Shown piece after piece: positions 46,773 through 56,316 of a stretch of 64,000 nucleotides of DNA. This DNA comes from Halohasta litorea (GTDB lineage Archaea > Halobacteriota > Halobacteria > Halobacteriales > Haloferacaceae). The DNA lies in assembly GCF_024494645.1 (NCBI RefSeq), contig NZ_JANHDJ010000005.1, positions 186,001-250,000 on the forward strand, read 5' to 3'. The notes under the pieces are model-generated. The model ran no database searches, was not told the origin of the DNA, and saw nothing but the letters and a program-made list of their open reading frames with translations. Each line of letters starts with the position of its first letter. The first letter of the stretch is position 1. The translations under genes and the position numbers were made by a program.

Positions 46773-47552
46773 ATGGAGACGGTGCGCCACCACGGCCGGT
46801 CGACAGCCTACAGCTACAGCGACCGGAGCAACGGGAGCGGCCCGGGGTGCTGCTGTATTCACGGTAGTGGTGGCTCACACGCCGTCTGGAACGGCCAGTT
46901 TCAACTAGCGAGCCGGACTCCGGTGGCGGCGCTCGATCTCAGCGGCCACGGCGAGAGCGACGATATCGACGCCGACGCGGGCTACGAGACGCTGTCGGCC
47001 TACACTGATGACCTAGAAGCAGTCGTCGAGGCCACCGACTGCTCGGTGCTGGTCGGCCACTCGCTGGGCGCAGCAGTCGCCCTCTGGGCGGCTCTCGAAC
47101 GCGATCTCGACCTAGCGGGGCTCGTGTTGACTGGTGCGGGGCCCAGACTGCCGGTGTTGTCGGACCTACTCGAATGGCTCGCAGACGATTTCGAGGAGGC
47201 CGTCGAGTTCCTCCACGAACCCGACCGGCTGTTTCACGACCCCACCCCAGAACGCCGCGAGGCGTCGATCAACCGCCTGCGGAAGACTGGGCAGGCGGTA
47301 ACAGTACGCGACTTCCGGACGGCCAATCGGTTCAACGTAATCGGTCGACTCGACGAGATCGAACTCCCGGCGGCCGCAGTCGTCGGCGAGTATGACCAAC
47401 TGACACCGCTGCGATACCACCAACACTTCGGCGAAGAGCTGTCGGACTGCTCGGTGCTCCGGATCCAGGAGGCCGCCCATCTCGCCATGCTCGAACAGCC
47501 CCAGGCGTTCAACGCGGCGCTGTCGGTGTTTCTCGACCGGATTATGCGGTGA
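46773..47552 (+). CDS. Alpha/beta hydrolase
   Basis: 259 residues. HGSGGSHAVWNGQF is the oxyanion-hole region, GHSLGAA the nucleophile elbow (Ser97), EYDQLTPL the acid region and EAAHLAMLEQP the catalytic histidine. Cap helices lie between. I chose the ATG at 46773 (METVRHHGRS), which starts where this family normally does, over an earlier in-frame ATG at 46701. Substrate unknown; esterases, haloperoxidases and dienelactone hydrolases are all related. Confidence 0.85.
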   Translation: METVRHHGRSTAYSYSDRSNGSGPGCCCIHGSGGSHAVWNGQFQLASRTPVAALDLSGHGESDDIDADAGYETLSAYTDDLEAVVEATDCSVLVGHSLGAAVALWAALERDLDLAGLVLTGAGPRLPVLSDLLEWLADDFEEAVEFLHEPDRLFHDPTPERREASINRLRKTGQAVTVRDFRTANRFNVIGRLDEIELPAAAVVGEYDQLTPLRYHQHFGEELSDCSVLRIQEAAHLAMLEQPQAFNAALSVFLDRIMR

Positions 47553-47584
47553 CTAAACGGGCGTATGCAGCGACTACTCGGCGG

Positions 47585-48394
47585 TTAGTCGGTCAAATCG
47601 TCGACGCTCTCCTCGACGTGGCTGTGCTCGTCGGCGGGGAAGGCGCCGGATTCGACGGCCTCCCGGTAGGAGTCGATCGATTCGGACATCGCCGCGGCCA
47701 CGTCGCCGAACTGCTCGGCGAACGGCGGCTGGTCCTCGGTGAGCCCCATCACATCGGAACTCACCAGAACTTGGCCGTCGCAATCCGGCCCGGCTCCGAT
47801 CCCGATAGTCGGAATCTCGAGCGCGTCGGTGATCTCGGCGGCGACGTTCGCCGGGACGTGTTCGAGCACGAGCGCGAAGGCTCCGGCCTCCTCGTGATCG
47901 CGTGCGAGCGAGAGGATTTCCTCGGCGGCTTCGGTCGTGGTCCCCTGGCGGGTGTAGCCGCCGAGTTGGTTGACGTGCTGTGGGGTCAAGCCGAGATGCG
48001 CCATGACAGGAATCCCGAGTTGGGTGAGTCGGTCGGTGATCTCGACGGTGTGGGGGCCGCTTTCGAGCTTGACGGCGTCGGCTCCGGCCTCCTGGAGCAT
48101 CCGGCCCGCGTTCCGGACGGTTTCGCTGTCGTCGACGCCGACCGAGAGGAACGGCATATCGGCGACGACCAAGGCGTCGTCGGTGCCGCGGACGACCGCC
48201 GCGGTGTGGCTGACGGCCTCGTCGAGTGTAACCGGTAAGGTGTCGTCGTAGCCGAGGACCGTCGTGGCCATGCTGTCGCCGACGAGGATGAGATCGATCT
48301 CGGCGGCGTCGACGAGCCGCGCGGTCAGCGCATCGTAGGCCGTCAGCATCGTAATGGGTTTCTCGCGATTGCGGAGCCCACGGGTCGTAGTCAT
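47585..48394 (-). CDS. panB: 3-methyl-2-oxobutanoate hydroxymethyltransferase
   Basis: 269 residues. Ketopantoate hydroxymethyltransferase, which makes ketopantoate from 2-ketoisovalerate and methylenetetrahydrofolate in CoA synthesis. Conserved features are TMLTAYDALTARLVD, LILVGDSMATTVLGY, AVKLESG, IPVMAHLGLTPQHVNQLGGY and PTIGIGAGPDCDGQVLV (metal and substrate contacts). It lies behind an ACTATTTTATC box 24-34 nt before the ATG, which fits a leaderless message. Converges with the alpha/beta hydrolase gene. Confidence 0.97.
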   Translation of the reverse strand: MTTTRGLRNREKPITMLTAYDALTARLVDAAEIDLILVGDSMATTVLGYDDTLPVTLDEAVSHTAAVVRGTDDALVVADMPFLSVGVDDSETVRNAGRMLQEAGADAVKLESGPHTVEITDRLTQLGIPVMAHLGLTPQHVNQLGGYTRQGTTTEAAEEILSLARDHEEAGAFALVLEHVPANVAAEITDALEIPTIGIGAGPDCDGQVLVSSDVMGLTEDQPPFAEQFGDVAAAMSESIDSYREAVESGAFPADEHSHVEESVDDLTD

Positions 48395-48417
48395 ACACTG
48401 GCGTATGGTTCGGGGGC

Positions 48418-48428
48418 GATAAAATAGT
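48418..48428 (-). promoter_or_regulatory. TATA box of panB
   Basis: ACTATTTTATC on the minus strand, 24-34 nt before the panB ATG. The same A+T patch is about 50 nt upstream of the divergent small membrane gene. Confidence 0.5.
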
Positions 48429-48476
48429 TCGATCCGGAACCGTCACACAGTAGTAGTCCTAGCGTGAGGTGCGCCT

Positions 48477-48749
48477 GTGGCAGATCTCGTCGAGACAACC
48501 GATCCGGATGGCGTCGATTTCGGCTGGGTGATGCAAGTCACCTTTGTCGTCACCATCATCGTCGGCGCGCCAATCGTCGCCGTCCTATCGGTACCGGTCG
48601 AGCTCCCAACGTGGGGTGCACGCGTGAGCTTCGCAATCCGTGTTGGCGCACCGATCTGGTTCCTCACTGCCGTCTCGGTCTTTTCATATGCAAAATACAG
48701 ACATGATACCGAGGACGACGAGCAAGAAGTCTCGACACAACCGGAGTAG
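48477..48749 (+). CDS. Small two-helix membrane protein (DUF5822-like)
   Basis: 90 residues. The N-terminus MADLVETTDPDGVDFGWVMQ leads into two membrane helices (TFVVTIIVGAPIVAVLSVPV, then IRVGAPIWFLTAVSVFSYA) and an acidic tail. Similar haloarchaeal proteins are grouped under DUF5822; no function is known. Start is GTG at 48477 because no ATG is available upstream in frame. Confidence 0.7.
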   Translation: MADLVETTDPDGVDFGWVMQVTFVVTIIVGAPIVAVLSVPVELPTWGARVSFAIRVGAPIWFLTAVSVFSYAKYRHDTEDDEQEVSTQPE

Positions 48750-48881
48750 CCGGTTCCGACGCCGGTTTGAATACCAGTAGCCGCTGTCTACGTATCAGCA
48801 AGAATCAATCCCAATTCACAGGGAACGTCTGTCTTTTAGATGAGCGGAGGATTTGATTTTTAAAGATGTGAGAGTCTCCTT

Positions 48882-49406
48882 TTAAACAAATCTGAAGTCG
48901 ACACCTGCACGCTCGGCGGTCGTCCCGTCACGCGGCGAGTCACCGACGAAGACCGCCTCGCTGGGATCGACGCCGAGTTCAGAGAGCGTCGCCAGCAGCG
49001 GTTCCGGGTCGGGTTTGTGTGTCTCAACCGAGTCCCGACCGACCACCGCGTCGACAGCCGACGCGAGACCGTGCGTATCGAGGGCGAGATGGCAGGCGCG
49101 TTCGCAGTTGAGCGAGCAGACGCCGACCGGAACCGAGCGGTCGAGCAGTTCGTCGGCCAGCGCGAGGCGGCGCGAGTTGCGTGCGCCAGCGTGTTCATGG
49201 CGGCTGATCGTCGACTCCACTGCCTCACTGATTCCGTGGCGCTCGGCCCGCACCATGAGGTCCCAGAGATCCGCGCCGGTGGCGTCGATGCCCGCTTCGT
49301 CGTAGACCTCGATCACGTCGGTGGCGACGGTCGCCCAGTCGACGGCGAGACCGACCAGCGTCCCGTCGAGATCGTAGACGACCGCCTCGTACTCGCTCGT
49401 AGCCAT
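48882..49406 (-). CDS. HAD-family hydrolase (phosphoglycolate-phosphatase-like)
   Basis: 174 residues. VVYDLDGTLVG supplies the nucleophile and acid aspartates (Asp12 and Asp14), GVCSLNCERAC carries the motif II region, RDSVETHKPDPEPLLATL the motif III lysine, and VFVGDSPRDGTTAERAGV motif IV. The cap is small. A soluble phosphatase of small metabolites is likely. I chose the ATG at 49406, since the 28 residues upstream are not family-like. Confidence 0.85.
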   Translation of the reverse strand: MATSEYEAVVYDLDGTLVGLAVDWATVATDVIEVYDEAGIDATGADLWDLMVRAERHGISEAVESTISRHEHAGARNSRRLALADELLDRSVPVGVCSLNCERACHLALDTHGLASAVDAVVGRDSVETHKPDPEPLLATLSELGVDPSEAVFVGDSPRDGTTAERAGVDFRFV

Positions 49407-49706
49407 ACTGATTCGTGGGGCGGCGCAGTGAAATCGGTGTCGACCGCTACCGAAACTGGGGAAGACACCGATGTGTCGACACAGAGCCAATCACGATTAA
49501 TTACTATTAATTATGTATTATGTCTATTAAATAATAATATACTGCTACGAACTACGCTATAAGCAGTTATTTACTGACTACTATTCCGTATTATGTCGCT
49601 AATCAAAATTATGCTTGATTTACGGAACTATATGGTAACTAAATAATGTGCTGATGTTGCTAAGCGGTTTATTACAATAGTATCAATACCTGAAATCTCG
49701 GGCAGA
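49407..49706 (+). other. 300-nt A+T-rich spacer
   Basis: The part from about 49495 to 49640 is far richer in A and T than the surroundings, with several TATTA/TTAAT tracts. It probably contains the promoter of the copper oxidase gene (GTTTATTAC about 35-40 nt before its ATG). No gene or clear repeat is visible. The base composition change hints at recent acquisition of the oxidase gene, but is weak evidence. Confidence 0.5.
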
Positions 49707-52700
49707 ATGTCAAAAGACCACGATGAAGACAGTGACGCAGCGTCTCCCGACGCGGTGATCGAAGACCACACCGCGTTCGATCCACGCGAGCCCTCTCGAC
49801 GGGATTTCCTGTCGATGAGCGGTACACTCGCCGCGGGGTCGGCACTCACAGCCGGGGCTGCGGCCACCGAGGAGGTCGAGGCCAAGGAGGTTCCCGAAGA
49901 GCCGGACGAGGGTGGGCGCGTTCGGCACTTCGATGTCCACGCCATCGACGTCGACATCGTCTACAACCGATACGGCCTCCACCAGCCGGTCGGCGTCATG
50001 TACGCGCTCGAAGAAGACAGGAAAAAGATCAAAGAGCTCTCCGGAAAACGACCCTGTAGAAACACGGTCGTCTTCGAGGACGACGACGAGGACGACGAGT
50101 TCTTCTGCGATGATATTCCCGAGGACGAACGGGCCGACGGTGACACGCGAGTCATTCAGCCGCTCACACTTCGTGCCGAGCAGGGCGATATCATCGAGAT
50201 CGAGTTCCACAACGACCTCGACCGAGCGGCCTCGATGCACATGACTTCGCTGCCGTACGAGGTCGACGACAGCGACGGAATGCACGTCGGCGAGAACCTC
50301 GACACGACAGTCGACCCCGGCGAGTCGATCACCTACCGGTGGTACGCCTCGACGTTGGGCGGTCACTTCTTCCTCGATGGGGCGAATCAGGCCTACGACA
50401 GCGCCGAAGACCCGCCACAGGAGGCCAACTTACTGTCTCGCGGCCTCTTCGGCTCGGTCATCGTTCACCCGCAAGGATCCGAGTGGACCGACCCCTTCAC
50501 CGGCGAGGAGGTACAGGGCCGGGTTCAGGCGGACATCCACCTGCCCGATGATCTCGGCGACGAGGCCTTCCGAGCGGGCAATGTGCCCGGACTCAGCTAC
50601 CGGCAGTTCGTCATCTATTACCATACCCCCGAAGGAATGCGAACGGCCGACGGCGATAAGTTGACCTTCCCCGACAGCGACGAAGATCAGACGACTCACG
50701 CGATCAACTACCGTGCGGACCCGACCGGGAATCGGGTGCCCGACGGGAGTGACCCGGAAATCGCGGAGTCGTTTTATAACTCGTGGCTCAACGGCGATCC
50801 CGGCGGCGGCGACAACGTGTATCCGATGTACGTCGGCGATCCGGTAAACGTGCTGCCGATGGGTGCGTCGGTCGAAGAAAACCACGTCCATCACTTGCAT
50901 GGCCACCGCTGGAAAGAGACGCCGCCGGACGTTTCTTCGGGCACCGTCGACTCCCAGACGGTCGGCCTCGGCGCGGTCTACGAGAGCCCGCTCGTAATCG
51001 CCTCAAGTATCTCGACAGAAGGTATCAACGATTTCACTACCGTGCGTCCGGATCTGGAGTTCGAGGACTCCTTTGCGGTCGGGGCGGGCGGTGCACACCG
51101 GTCGACCGGCGACGTACTGTTCCACTGCCACCTGTTTCCCCATTACGGCGAGGGAATGTGGGGAATCATGCGCGTCCTCGACAAGGAGCGCAAGGGGCTC
51201 CAACCGCTGCCGACCAACGAGCCGCCGATTCCCATCGATTCGGATGTGCCCGGCTTTCCCGAGTTCATCCCGGGTGAGTTCGGTGAGACAGCGCCGTTCC
51301 CACCGTACGGCGCGGCCGGAAAGGAGGGGTTCCGCGATCCGACCGACGACGAACAGGCCGCTCTCGGCGATGACATCCTCCCCGGTGCACCGTACACAGA
51401 CCCCTGTGATCCCGACGTTGAAGCCGAAATCGAGGGCGAAAAACGCGAGTACACCATCGTCGCCCTCCCCGCCGATGTCGTCTACAACGACGTCGGCCAT
51501 CACGATCCCAACGGGATCGTGTTCGTCCTCGAAGAGAACGCCGAGCTAGTCAAAGAGGGGAAACTCAACCCCGAGCCGCTGGTCATCCGTGCCAACGTCG
51601 GCGACTGCGTCGACATCACATTGAAAAACGAGGTCACCGAGGAGAACATCGCGGCGCTGCCGGGTGACCGGTTCCCGGAGGGTGACGACGACGGCAAGCC
51701 CGAGAGCGTTCCCATCGAAGCAGGCGGGAAGTCCAATCATATCCACTTCGTTTCGTACGACCTGTTGGGTTCGGATTCACTCGCTACAGGCTTCAACTAC
51801 CGTCAGGACGCCCAACCCGGCGAGGAAGCCTTTTATCGGTGGTTTGCCGACGAAGAGGGAACCATCTTCTTCCACGATCACATCACCGGCATCGAGGACG
51901 TGATGCACGGCTCGTTCGCCTCGCTGGTCGTCGAGCCGCCGGAGTCACGGTGGCTTGATCCCTACAGCGGCGACGAGATCGACAGCGGCACCCAGGCGAT
52001 CATCGAGGTCCCCGACGGCGAGGACTACCGGGAGTTCTGTCTGGCCTATCAGGATTTCACACAGCTCGTCGACCGCGACGGAGAATTGGTCAACCGAAAC
52101 GAATCCGAACACAACGAGAACTCGGGGGTGATGGCGATCAACTACCGGAACACGCCCTACTACATCCGCGACGACGCCGATCCCGCTTACGTTCATTCGT
52201 CGTTCGTCCACGGCGATCCCTCGACGCCGACCTTCGAGGCCTACGAGGACGACCCGGTTCGGTTCCGGCTCTGGCATGCGACCTACGAGGAACAGCACAA
52301 CTTCACGATCAACGGTCGACGGTTCGATCCGGAAGGACAGGATCCCGAGGACGCCGTCACGCAGATCATCGGCACCTCGGAAGCGTTCACGCTGGATCTC
52401 CTGGAGGAACCGGACTCGATCGGCAAGGGGACGTTCATCGAGGAACTCGACGAGAACCCCGCTGGCCTCCCGATCAAGGACTATCTCTACGGTTCGATGG
52501 TCGTCGACGATCTCTGGAACGGGATGTGGGGGCTGTTCCGGGAGTTCGGCGGTCGTGTAGATCATCTCGAACCCTTACCGGACCGGAAGGCACCGAAGGA
52601 AAGAATCACCCGGAAAGAACTCGAAAAGATGGGCCACCCGGCCCCGTTCAGCGAGTTCGAGTGGAGCGAGCGGGGGCAGCTCGCCCGGCTCCTATATAAA

Positions 52701-54500
52701 AAGGGTGACGACCGGGAGTTCCCACCGGACAAAGACGCCCGACAGAACGATGCCATCACCGGCGACCCACCGGAGCTCGCACCGTCGCCCGGCAGGCCGT
52801 GTCCGAAGGACGTAGACCGCCTCGAGTTGGATGTGACGGCGTTCGATACCGAGATCGAGTACAACGACTACGGCGACGTCGACCCCTACGGCATCGCGTA
52901 TGCGATGGACGACGACGTCGAAGCGATCCGCGACGGCGACGCGCCGCTCGAACCGCTGCTGTTGCGCGCAACACAGAACGACTGCATCGATCTCACGCTG
53001 ACGAACGATATCGACTTCGATGATCTCGACAACGACCACCCACATCCCGAGATGCAGGGGCCCGACGAGGACTGGGATCGCTCGAAGCGGATCTCGCTGC
53101 ATCCCAAACAGGTCAGATACAACGTCCTCGGCTCCGACGGAACGACCGTCGGCTTCAACTGGGACCAGACGATCGGGCCGGGCGAGGAGATTACCTACCG
53201 CTGGTACGTCAACGAGGTCTCGGTCTCCTCGGTGCTCCACGATTTCGCGGACATCAGAAGCAACCGCCACCACGGAGCCTATGGTCGACTCGTCGTCGAG
53301 GAAGACGGCGTGGAGTTCCTCGATCCGCTCACCTGTGAGCCAGCGCCGAAGGGGCGGGCACACTCGGTGATGAAAAAGCGGCCCAAGGGCGACGACATCC
53401 GGGATTTCTCGCTGGCGTTTGCCGACGGGCAGTTCATCATCAACGAGGACGATCCGGACAACTGTGTGGTGCCGCCGGGACCGGATATCGAAGACCCCGA
53501 CGACCCCTGCAATCAGTTGGGTGATCCCGAAGACCACGGCTATCCGGCGATCAACTACAGTTCGGAGCCGTTTATCCGCCGATTCGAACGGGAGGATGAC
53601 GATCCGGCGAACGTGTACGACTCGGATATTCACGATGATCCGAACACGCCGGTGCTCCGTGCGCTGCTCGGCGATCCGGTGACGTTCCGAATCCATCTCT
53701 GTGCTGACAAAGCCGATGGGCTCGCGTTCCACCTCGCCGACCACCAGTGGGACCGGCTTCGAGGCGACGACGACTCCAAACTCGTCGGCGTAGACGACCA
53801 GATCAGCGTCAGCAAAACCGACCGAGTCGAACCCGTCGACGGGGCGGGCGGCATCGCCGAAAGCACTGGCGACTTCATCTACCAAGAGACACGCCAGCGC
53901 CGGAAACTCGAAGGCGGATCGTGGGGGATCTTCCGGGTCGAAGACGACCGCAAGAAGTTCCCCAGCGAGATCCATCCGCTACCGGATCGCTCGAAGACGA
54001 TCCCGATCGAACACCGACCGAACTGGATCACGATGGCGGGAGATCTGACCGACGGCAAAAAAACAGATCTCGTCGTAATCGTCCCCGACAGCGTTCGGTC
54101 TGCTGGCGATTCGAGCGGGTTCTACCTGTTCGAAGACCTCGATTCGAGGGAAGACGTGACCGACCTCGCCGGGGCCGACCACAGCGCACTCATGGAGTAC
54201 GACGACGACAAACTCATCGTGAATATGGATTCGAATGCAGTCTCCACGGCAAAACGGCTCCGGAAACTGTTCCGGAACGCGGAGCTTTCGGTCGTCGGCA
54301 CACCCGAGGAGTGCACGGTCGATTTCGATGAGTTGGCTCAACTTACCGAACTGAAACTGACGAGTAATGGAGATGAGAAATCCGGGGAAATCAGAATATC
54401 GGTCGACAGCGTCGACGTCGATGACGATTCGCTGAAACTCACGTGGGAAGACGGGTCGACGCTCACGGTGACCGAGTACGACACCCTCTTCGAGGAGTAA
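49707..54500 (+). CDS. Giant Tat-secreted multicopper-oxidase-like protein
   Basis: 1597 residues. The N-terminus has a Tat signal PSRRDFLSMSGTLAAGSALT (residues 29-48). Three repeats of a two-cupredoxin unit follow (about 74-490, 580-950, 1039-1495), each starting with a DVVYNDVGHHDP-type motif. In repeat 1, HVHHLHGH (393-400) and HCHLFPHYGEGM (473-484, T1 Cys474, His479, Met484) are present; in repeat 2, HIH (678-680) and HDH (723-725). These are the four HxH elements of one trinuclear copper site; repeat 3 lacks them. The C-terminal 100 residues are separate and acidic. It probably oxidises a metal or organic outside the cell. Confidence 0.8.
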   Translation: MSKDHDEDSDAASPDAVIEDHTAFDPREPSRRDFLSMSGTLAAGSALTAGAAATEEVEAKEVPEEPDEGGRVRHFDVHAIDVDIVYNRYGLHQPVGVMYALEEDRKKIKELSGKRPCRNTVVFEDDDEDDEFFCDDIPEDERADGDTRVIQPLTLRAEQGDIIEIEFHNDLDRAASMHMTSLPYEVDDSDGMHVGENLDTTVDPGESITYRWYASTLGGHFFLDGANQAYDSAEDPPQEANLLSRGLFGSVIVHPQGSEWTDPFTGEEVQGRVQADIHLPDDLGDEAFRAGNVPGLSYRQFVIYYHTPEGMRTADGDKLTFPDSDEDQTTHAINYRADPTGNRVPDGSDPEIAESFYNSWLNGDPGGGDNVYPMYVGDPVNVLPMGASVEENHVHHLHGHRWKETPPDVSSGTVDSQTVGLGAVYESPLVIASSISTEGINDFTTVRPDLEFEDSFAVGAGGAHRSTGDVLFHCHLFPHYGEGMWGIMRVLDKERKGLQPLPTNEPPIPIDSDVPGFPEFIPGEFGETAPFPPYGAAGKEGFRDPTDDEQAALGDDILPGAPYTDPCDPDVEAEIEGEKREYTIVALPADVVYNDVGHHDPNGIVFVLEENAELVKEGKLNPEPLVIRANVGDCVDITLKNEVTEENIAALPGDRFPEGDDDGKPESVPIEAGGKSNHIHFVSYDLLGSDSLATGFNYRQDAQPGEEAFYRWFADEEGTIFFHDHITGIEDVMHGSFASLVVEPPESRWLDPYSGDEIDSGTQAIIEVPDGEDYREFCLAYQDFTQLVDRDGELVNRNESEHNENSGVMAINYRNTPYYIRDDADPAYVHSSFVHGDPSTPTFEAYEDDPVRFRLWHATYEEQHNFTINGRRFDPEGQDPEDAVTQIIGTSEAFTLDLLEEPDSIGKGTFIEELDENPAGLPIKDYLYGSMVVDDLWNGMWGLFREFGGRVDHLEPLPDRKAPKERITRKELEKMGHPAPFSEFEWSERGQLARLLYKKGDDREFPPDKDARQNDAITGDPPELAPSPGRPCPKDVDRLELDVTAFDTEIEYNDYGDVDPYGIAYAMDDDVEAIRDGDAPLEPLLLRATQNDCIDLTLTNDIDFDDLDNDHPHPEMQGPDEDWDRSKRISLHPKQVRYNVLGSDGTTVGFNWDQTIGPGEEITYRWYVNEVSVSSVLHDFADIRSNRHHGAYGRLVVEEDGVEFLDPLTCEPAPKGRAHSVMKKRPKGDDIRDFSLAFADGQFIINEDDPDNCVVPPGPDIEDPDDPCNQLGDPEDHGYPAINYSSEPFIRRFEREDDDPANVYDSDIHDDPNTPVLRALLGDPVTFRIHLCADKADGLAFHLADHQWDRLRGDDDSKLVGVDDQISVSKTDRVEPVDGAGGIAESTGDFIYQETRQRRKLEGGSWGIFRVEDDRKKFPSEIHPLPDRSKTIPIEHRPNWITMAGDLTDGKKTDLVVIVPDSVRSAGDSSGFYLFEDLDSREDVTDLAGADHSALMEYDDDKLIVNMDSNAVSTAKRLRKLFRNAELSVVGTPEECTVDFDELAQLTELKLTSNGDEKSGEIRISVDSVDVDDDSLKLTWEDGSTLTVTEYDTLFEE

Positions 54501-54504
54501 TCAC

Positions 54505-54789
54505 TCACCGAGTAACAGGCCGACCCCAACTCTGTTGGACGACTGCAAGCCCGCCGAGCAGGAGTCGATGATCGTCAGCAAACCGTACCATCCAGCGCCG
54601 GAGTCGGCTGCTTACGCGATTCCGAAGTCGAATCCCAACGGCGACGCCGATGACGATCATCGTCGGTCGACCATCGAGCGTCGGCCCACTGGCTCCCAGC
54701 CTCGACAGCGGAACCGACCGCTGTTGGCTCGCCATGAAACCCAGCGTGAGTAGTCCGAGACCGATACGGATCGGCTCACCCGGCAACAC
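54505..54789 (-). pseudogene. Membrane-protein fragment, probably a frameshifted continuation
   Basis: 94 residues from an internal ATG; the frame is open further upstream with protein-like sequence VIVSLSAGFVGLLVLNVLPG, but has no start codon there and overlaps the end of the 126-residue membrane gene in another frame. Two hydrophobic segments are present. It may be the second half of that gene after a one-base shift, or a short separate gene. Its last 35 residues are unconvincing. Confidence 0.35.
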
Positions 54790-54833
54790 GTTGAGGACGA
54801 GCAGCCCGACGAACCCGGCAGAAAGTGAGACGA

Positions 54834-55214
54834 TTACACGCGATGGCGTCGCCCCCGTGCGATCACCACCCCTTCACGGACGAACAGACCACCGAAGACG
54901 ACGAGCCCGAGGGCGATGAGGAGTCTTCGACCGGTGAGCGGGAGCGTCTCGACTAGGAACTGTTGGCAGGCAGACCAGACGACCAGCCCGCCGCAGACGC
55001 TCATCGGGGCCCCGAGTGCGAGATCACAGTAGCGACTCCTGGCGGCTCCAACCACCAGGAGGCCGAGCAGGCTACAGAAGACCGCCGGGTCGGCGAGGGG
55101 ACCGACGACGGGAGTGTAGCTCGGCCGTGTGGTCGAGAGTGCCAGCAGGCCGACGATGACGAGCCAGACGCCGAGGAGATGGCCGACATCGCGGTCGCTG
55201 TACTGGAGGTCCAC
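54834..55214 (-). CDS. Small integral membrane protein
   Basis: 126 residues with four helices (VGHLLGVWLVIVGLLALS, VFCSLLGLLVVGAA, APMSVCGGLVVWSAC, RRLLIALGLVVFGGLFV). The C-terminus ends in the basic ARGRRHRV, where the frame may be shifted relative to the following segment. I recognise no family. ATG at 55214 starts with the acidic MDLQYSDRDV. Confidence 0.55.
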   Translation of the reverse strand: MDLQYSDRDVGHLLGVWLVIVGLLALSTTRPSYTPVVGPLADPAVFCSLLGLLVVGAARSRYCDLALGAPMSVCGGLVVWSACQQFLVETLPLTGRRLLIALGLVVFGGLFVREGVVIARGRRHRV

Positions 55215-55287
55215 ACACGGATACCGTCTTCATCAGTCCTAAAACTCCGCAAATTCCGGATGGCTGACCCACCAGATAACCCGACCG

Positions 55288-56271
55288 TCACTCCCAGAAG
55301 GGATACAGCTCGTCGGTTCCGCCGTCGGTGATTCGCTCGCCATCCAGGAGGAGTGCCCCCGAGTCGGCGGCTTCGGCTTTCGCTTCGACCTCGCCGATGA
55401 CGGCGGCCTCGATCCCCGCCTCAGCGAGCCGGGAGCGGGCCGACTCGACCGCGGCGGGCGGGAGCGTCGCAAGCAGGGCTCCGGAGCCGAATACCCCCAA
55501 CGGATCGATCCCCATCGCCGCACAGACTGTCTCGGTCTCGGGGCGAACCGGGACCGATTCGCGGTCGACGACGAGGTCGACGTCGGCTGCGGCGGCCATC
55601 TCGACGAGTCCCGTCCGGACGCCGCCCTCGGTCGGATCGTGGAGCGCGGTGGCGGACTCCCGGAGCGCCCGCGAGTCGTCGAGGATACTGATCTCCTCGA
55701 AGAATCCGGCGGCGCGGTCGATGGTCGACTCGTCGACGCCTGCGTCCCGGAGATCGTCGGCGAAATCCGTCGCGATGATGCCGGTGGCCTCGATGGCCGC
55801 ACCCTTCGTGAGAAGCACCCTGTCGCCCGATTCAGCACCGCTGGTCGGGATGTGGTGGTCGGTTCGGCCGAAGGCAGTCAGGCTCAGCAGCGGGCGGGAG
55901 AGCACCGGTACGTACTCCGTGTGGCCGCCGACGATCGTGACGCCGAGATCGGCGGCCGCCTCGTCGAGTTGGCTCGTCAGTGTCTCGATGACCTCGGCAT
56001 CGTCGTCGGGAAGAAAGATGACATTCGTCAGGAACTCGGGGTCGGCTCCCGCCGCAGCGATATCGTTGCAGGCGACGTGGACACCGATCGTTCCGGCGGC
56101 TTCCGCCGCCAGCGAGACCGGATCGGAGCTGACGACCAGCGTTTCGCCGTCGCCGAGGTCGATCGCCGCGGCGTCCTCGCCGTAGGCCGCGCCGGTCAAC
56201 AGCGCCGGGTCCGAGGCCCCGGTCTGGTCGAGAATGGTTTGCAGCGCCTCGGGGTCCAGCTTACCGATCAT
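55288..56271 (-). CDS. AIR synthase-family protein, HypE-like
   Basis: 327 residues. ATP-dependent AIR synthase/HypE fold: the N-terminal half holds GAAYGEDAAAIDLGDGETLV (nucleotide site) and CNDIAAAGADPEFLTNVIFLP, then GHTEYVP; the C-terminal half has LHDPTEGGVRTGLVEMAAAAD. It ends DELYPFWE, without the terminal cysteine motif of true HypE, which dehydrates a thiocarboxamide there. No hydrogenase maturation genes are in the window. Its actual reaction is unknown. Confidence 0.85.
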   Translation of the reverse strand: MIGKLDPEALQTILDQTGASDPALLTGAAYGEDAAAIDLGDGETLVVSSDPVSLAAEAAGTIGVHVACNDIAAAGADPEFLTNVIFLPDDDAEVIETLTSQLDEAAADLGVTIVGGHTEYVPVLSRPLLSLTAFGRTDHHIPTSGAESGDRVLLTKGAAIEATGIIATDFADDLRDAGVDESTIDRAAGFFEEISILDDSRALRESATALHDPTEGGVRTGLVEMAAAADVDLVVDRESVPVRPETETVCAAMGIDPLGVFGSGALLATLPPAAVESARSRLAEAGIEAAVIGEVEAKAEAADSGALLLDGERITDGGTDELYPFWE

Positions 56272-56316
56272 CTATCCAGGAGTCGGGAGCGGTCACTTTT
56301 GTACCTGCCGAGTCGG

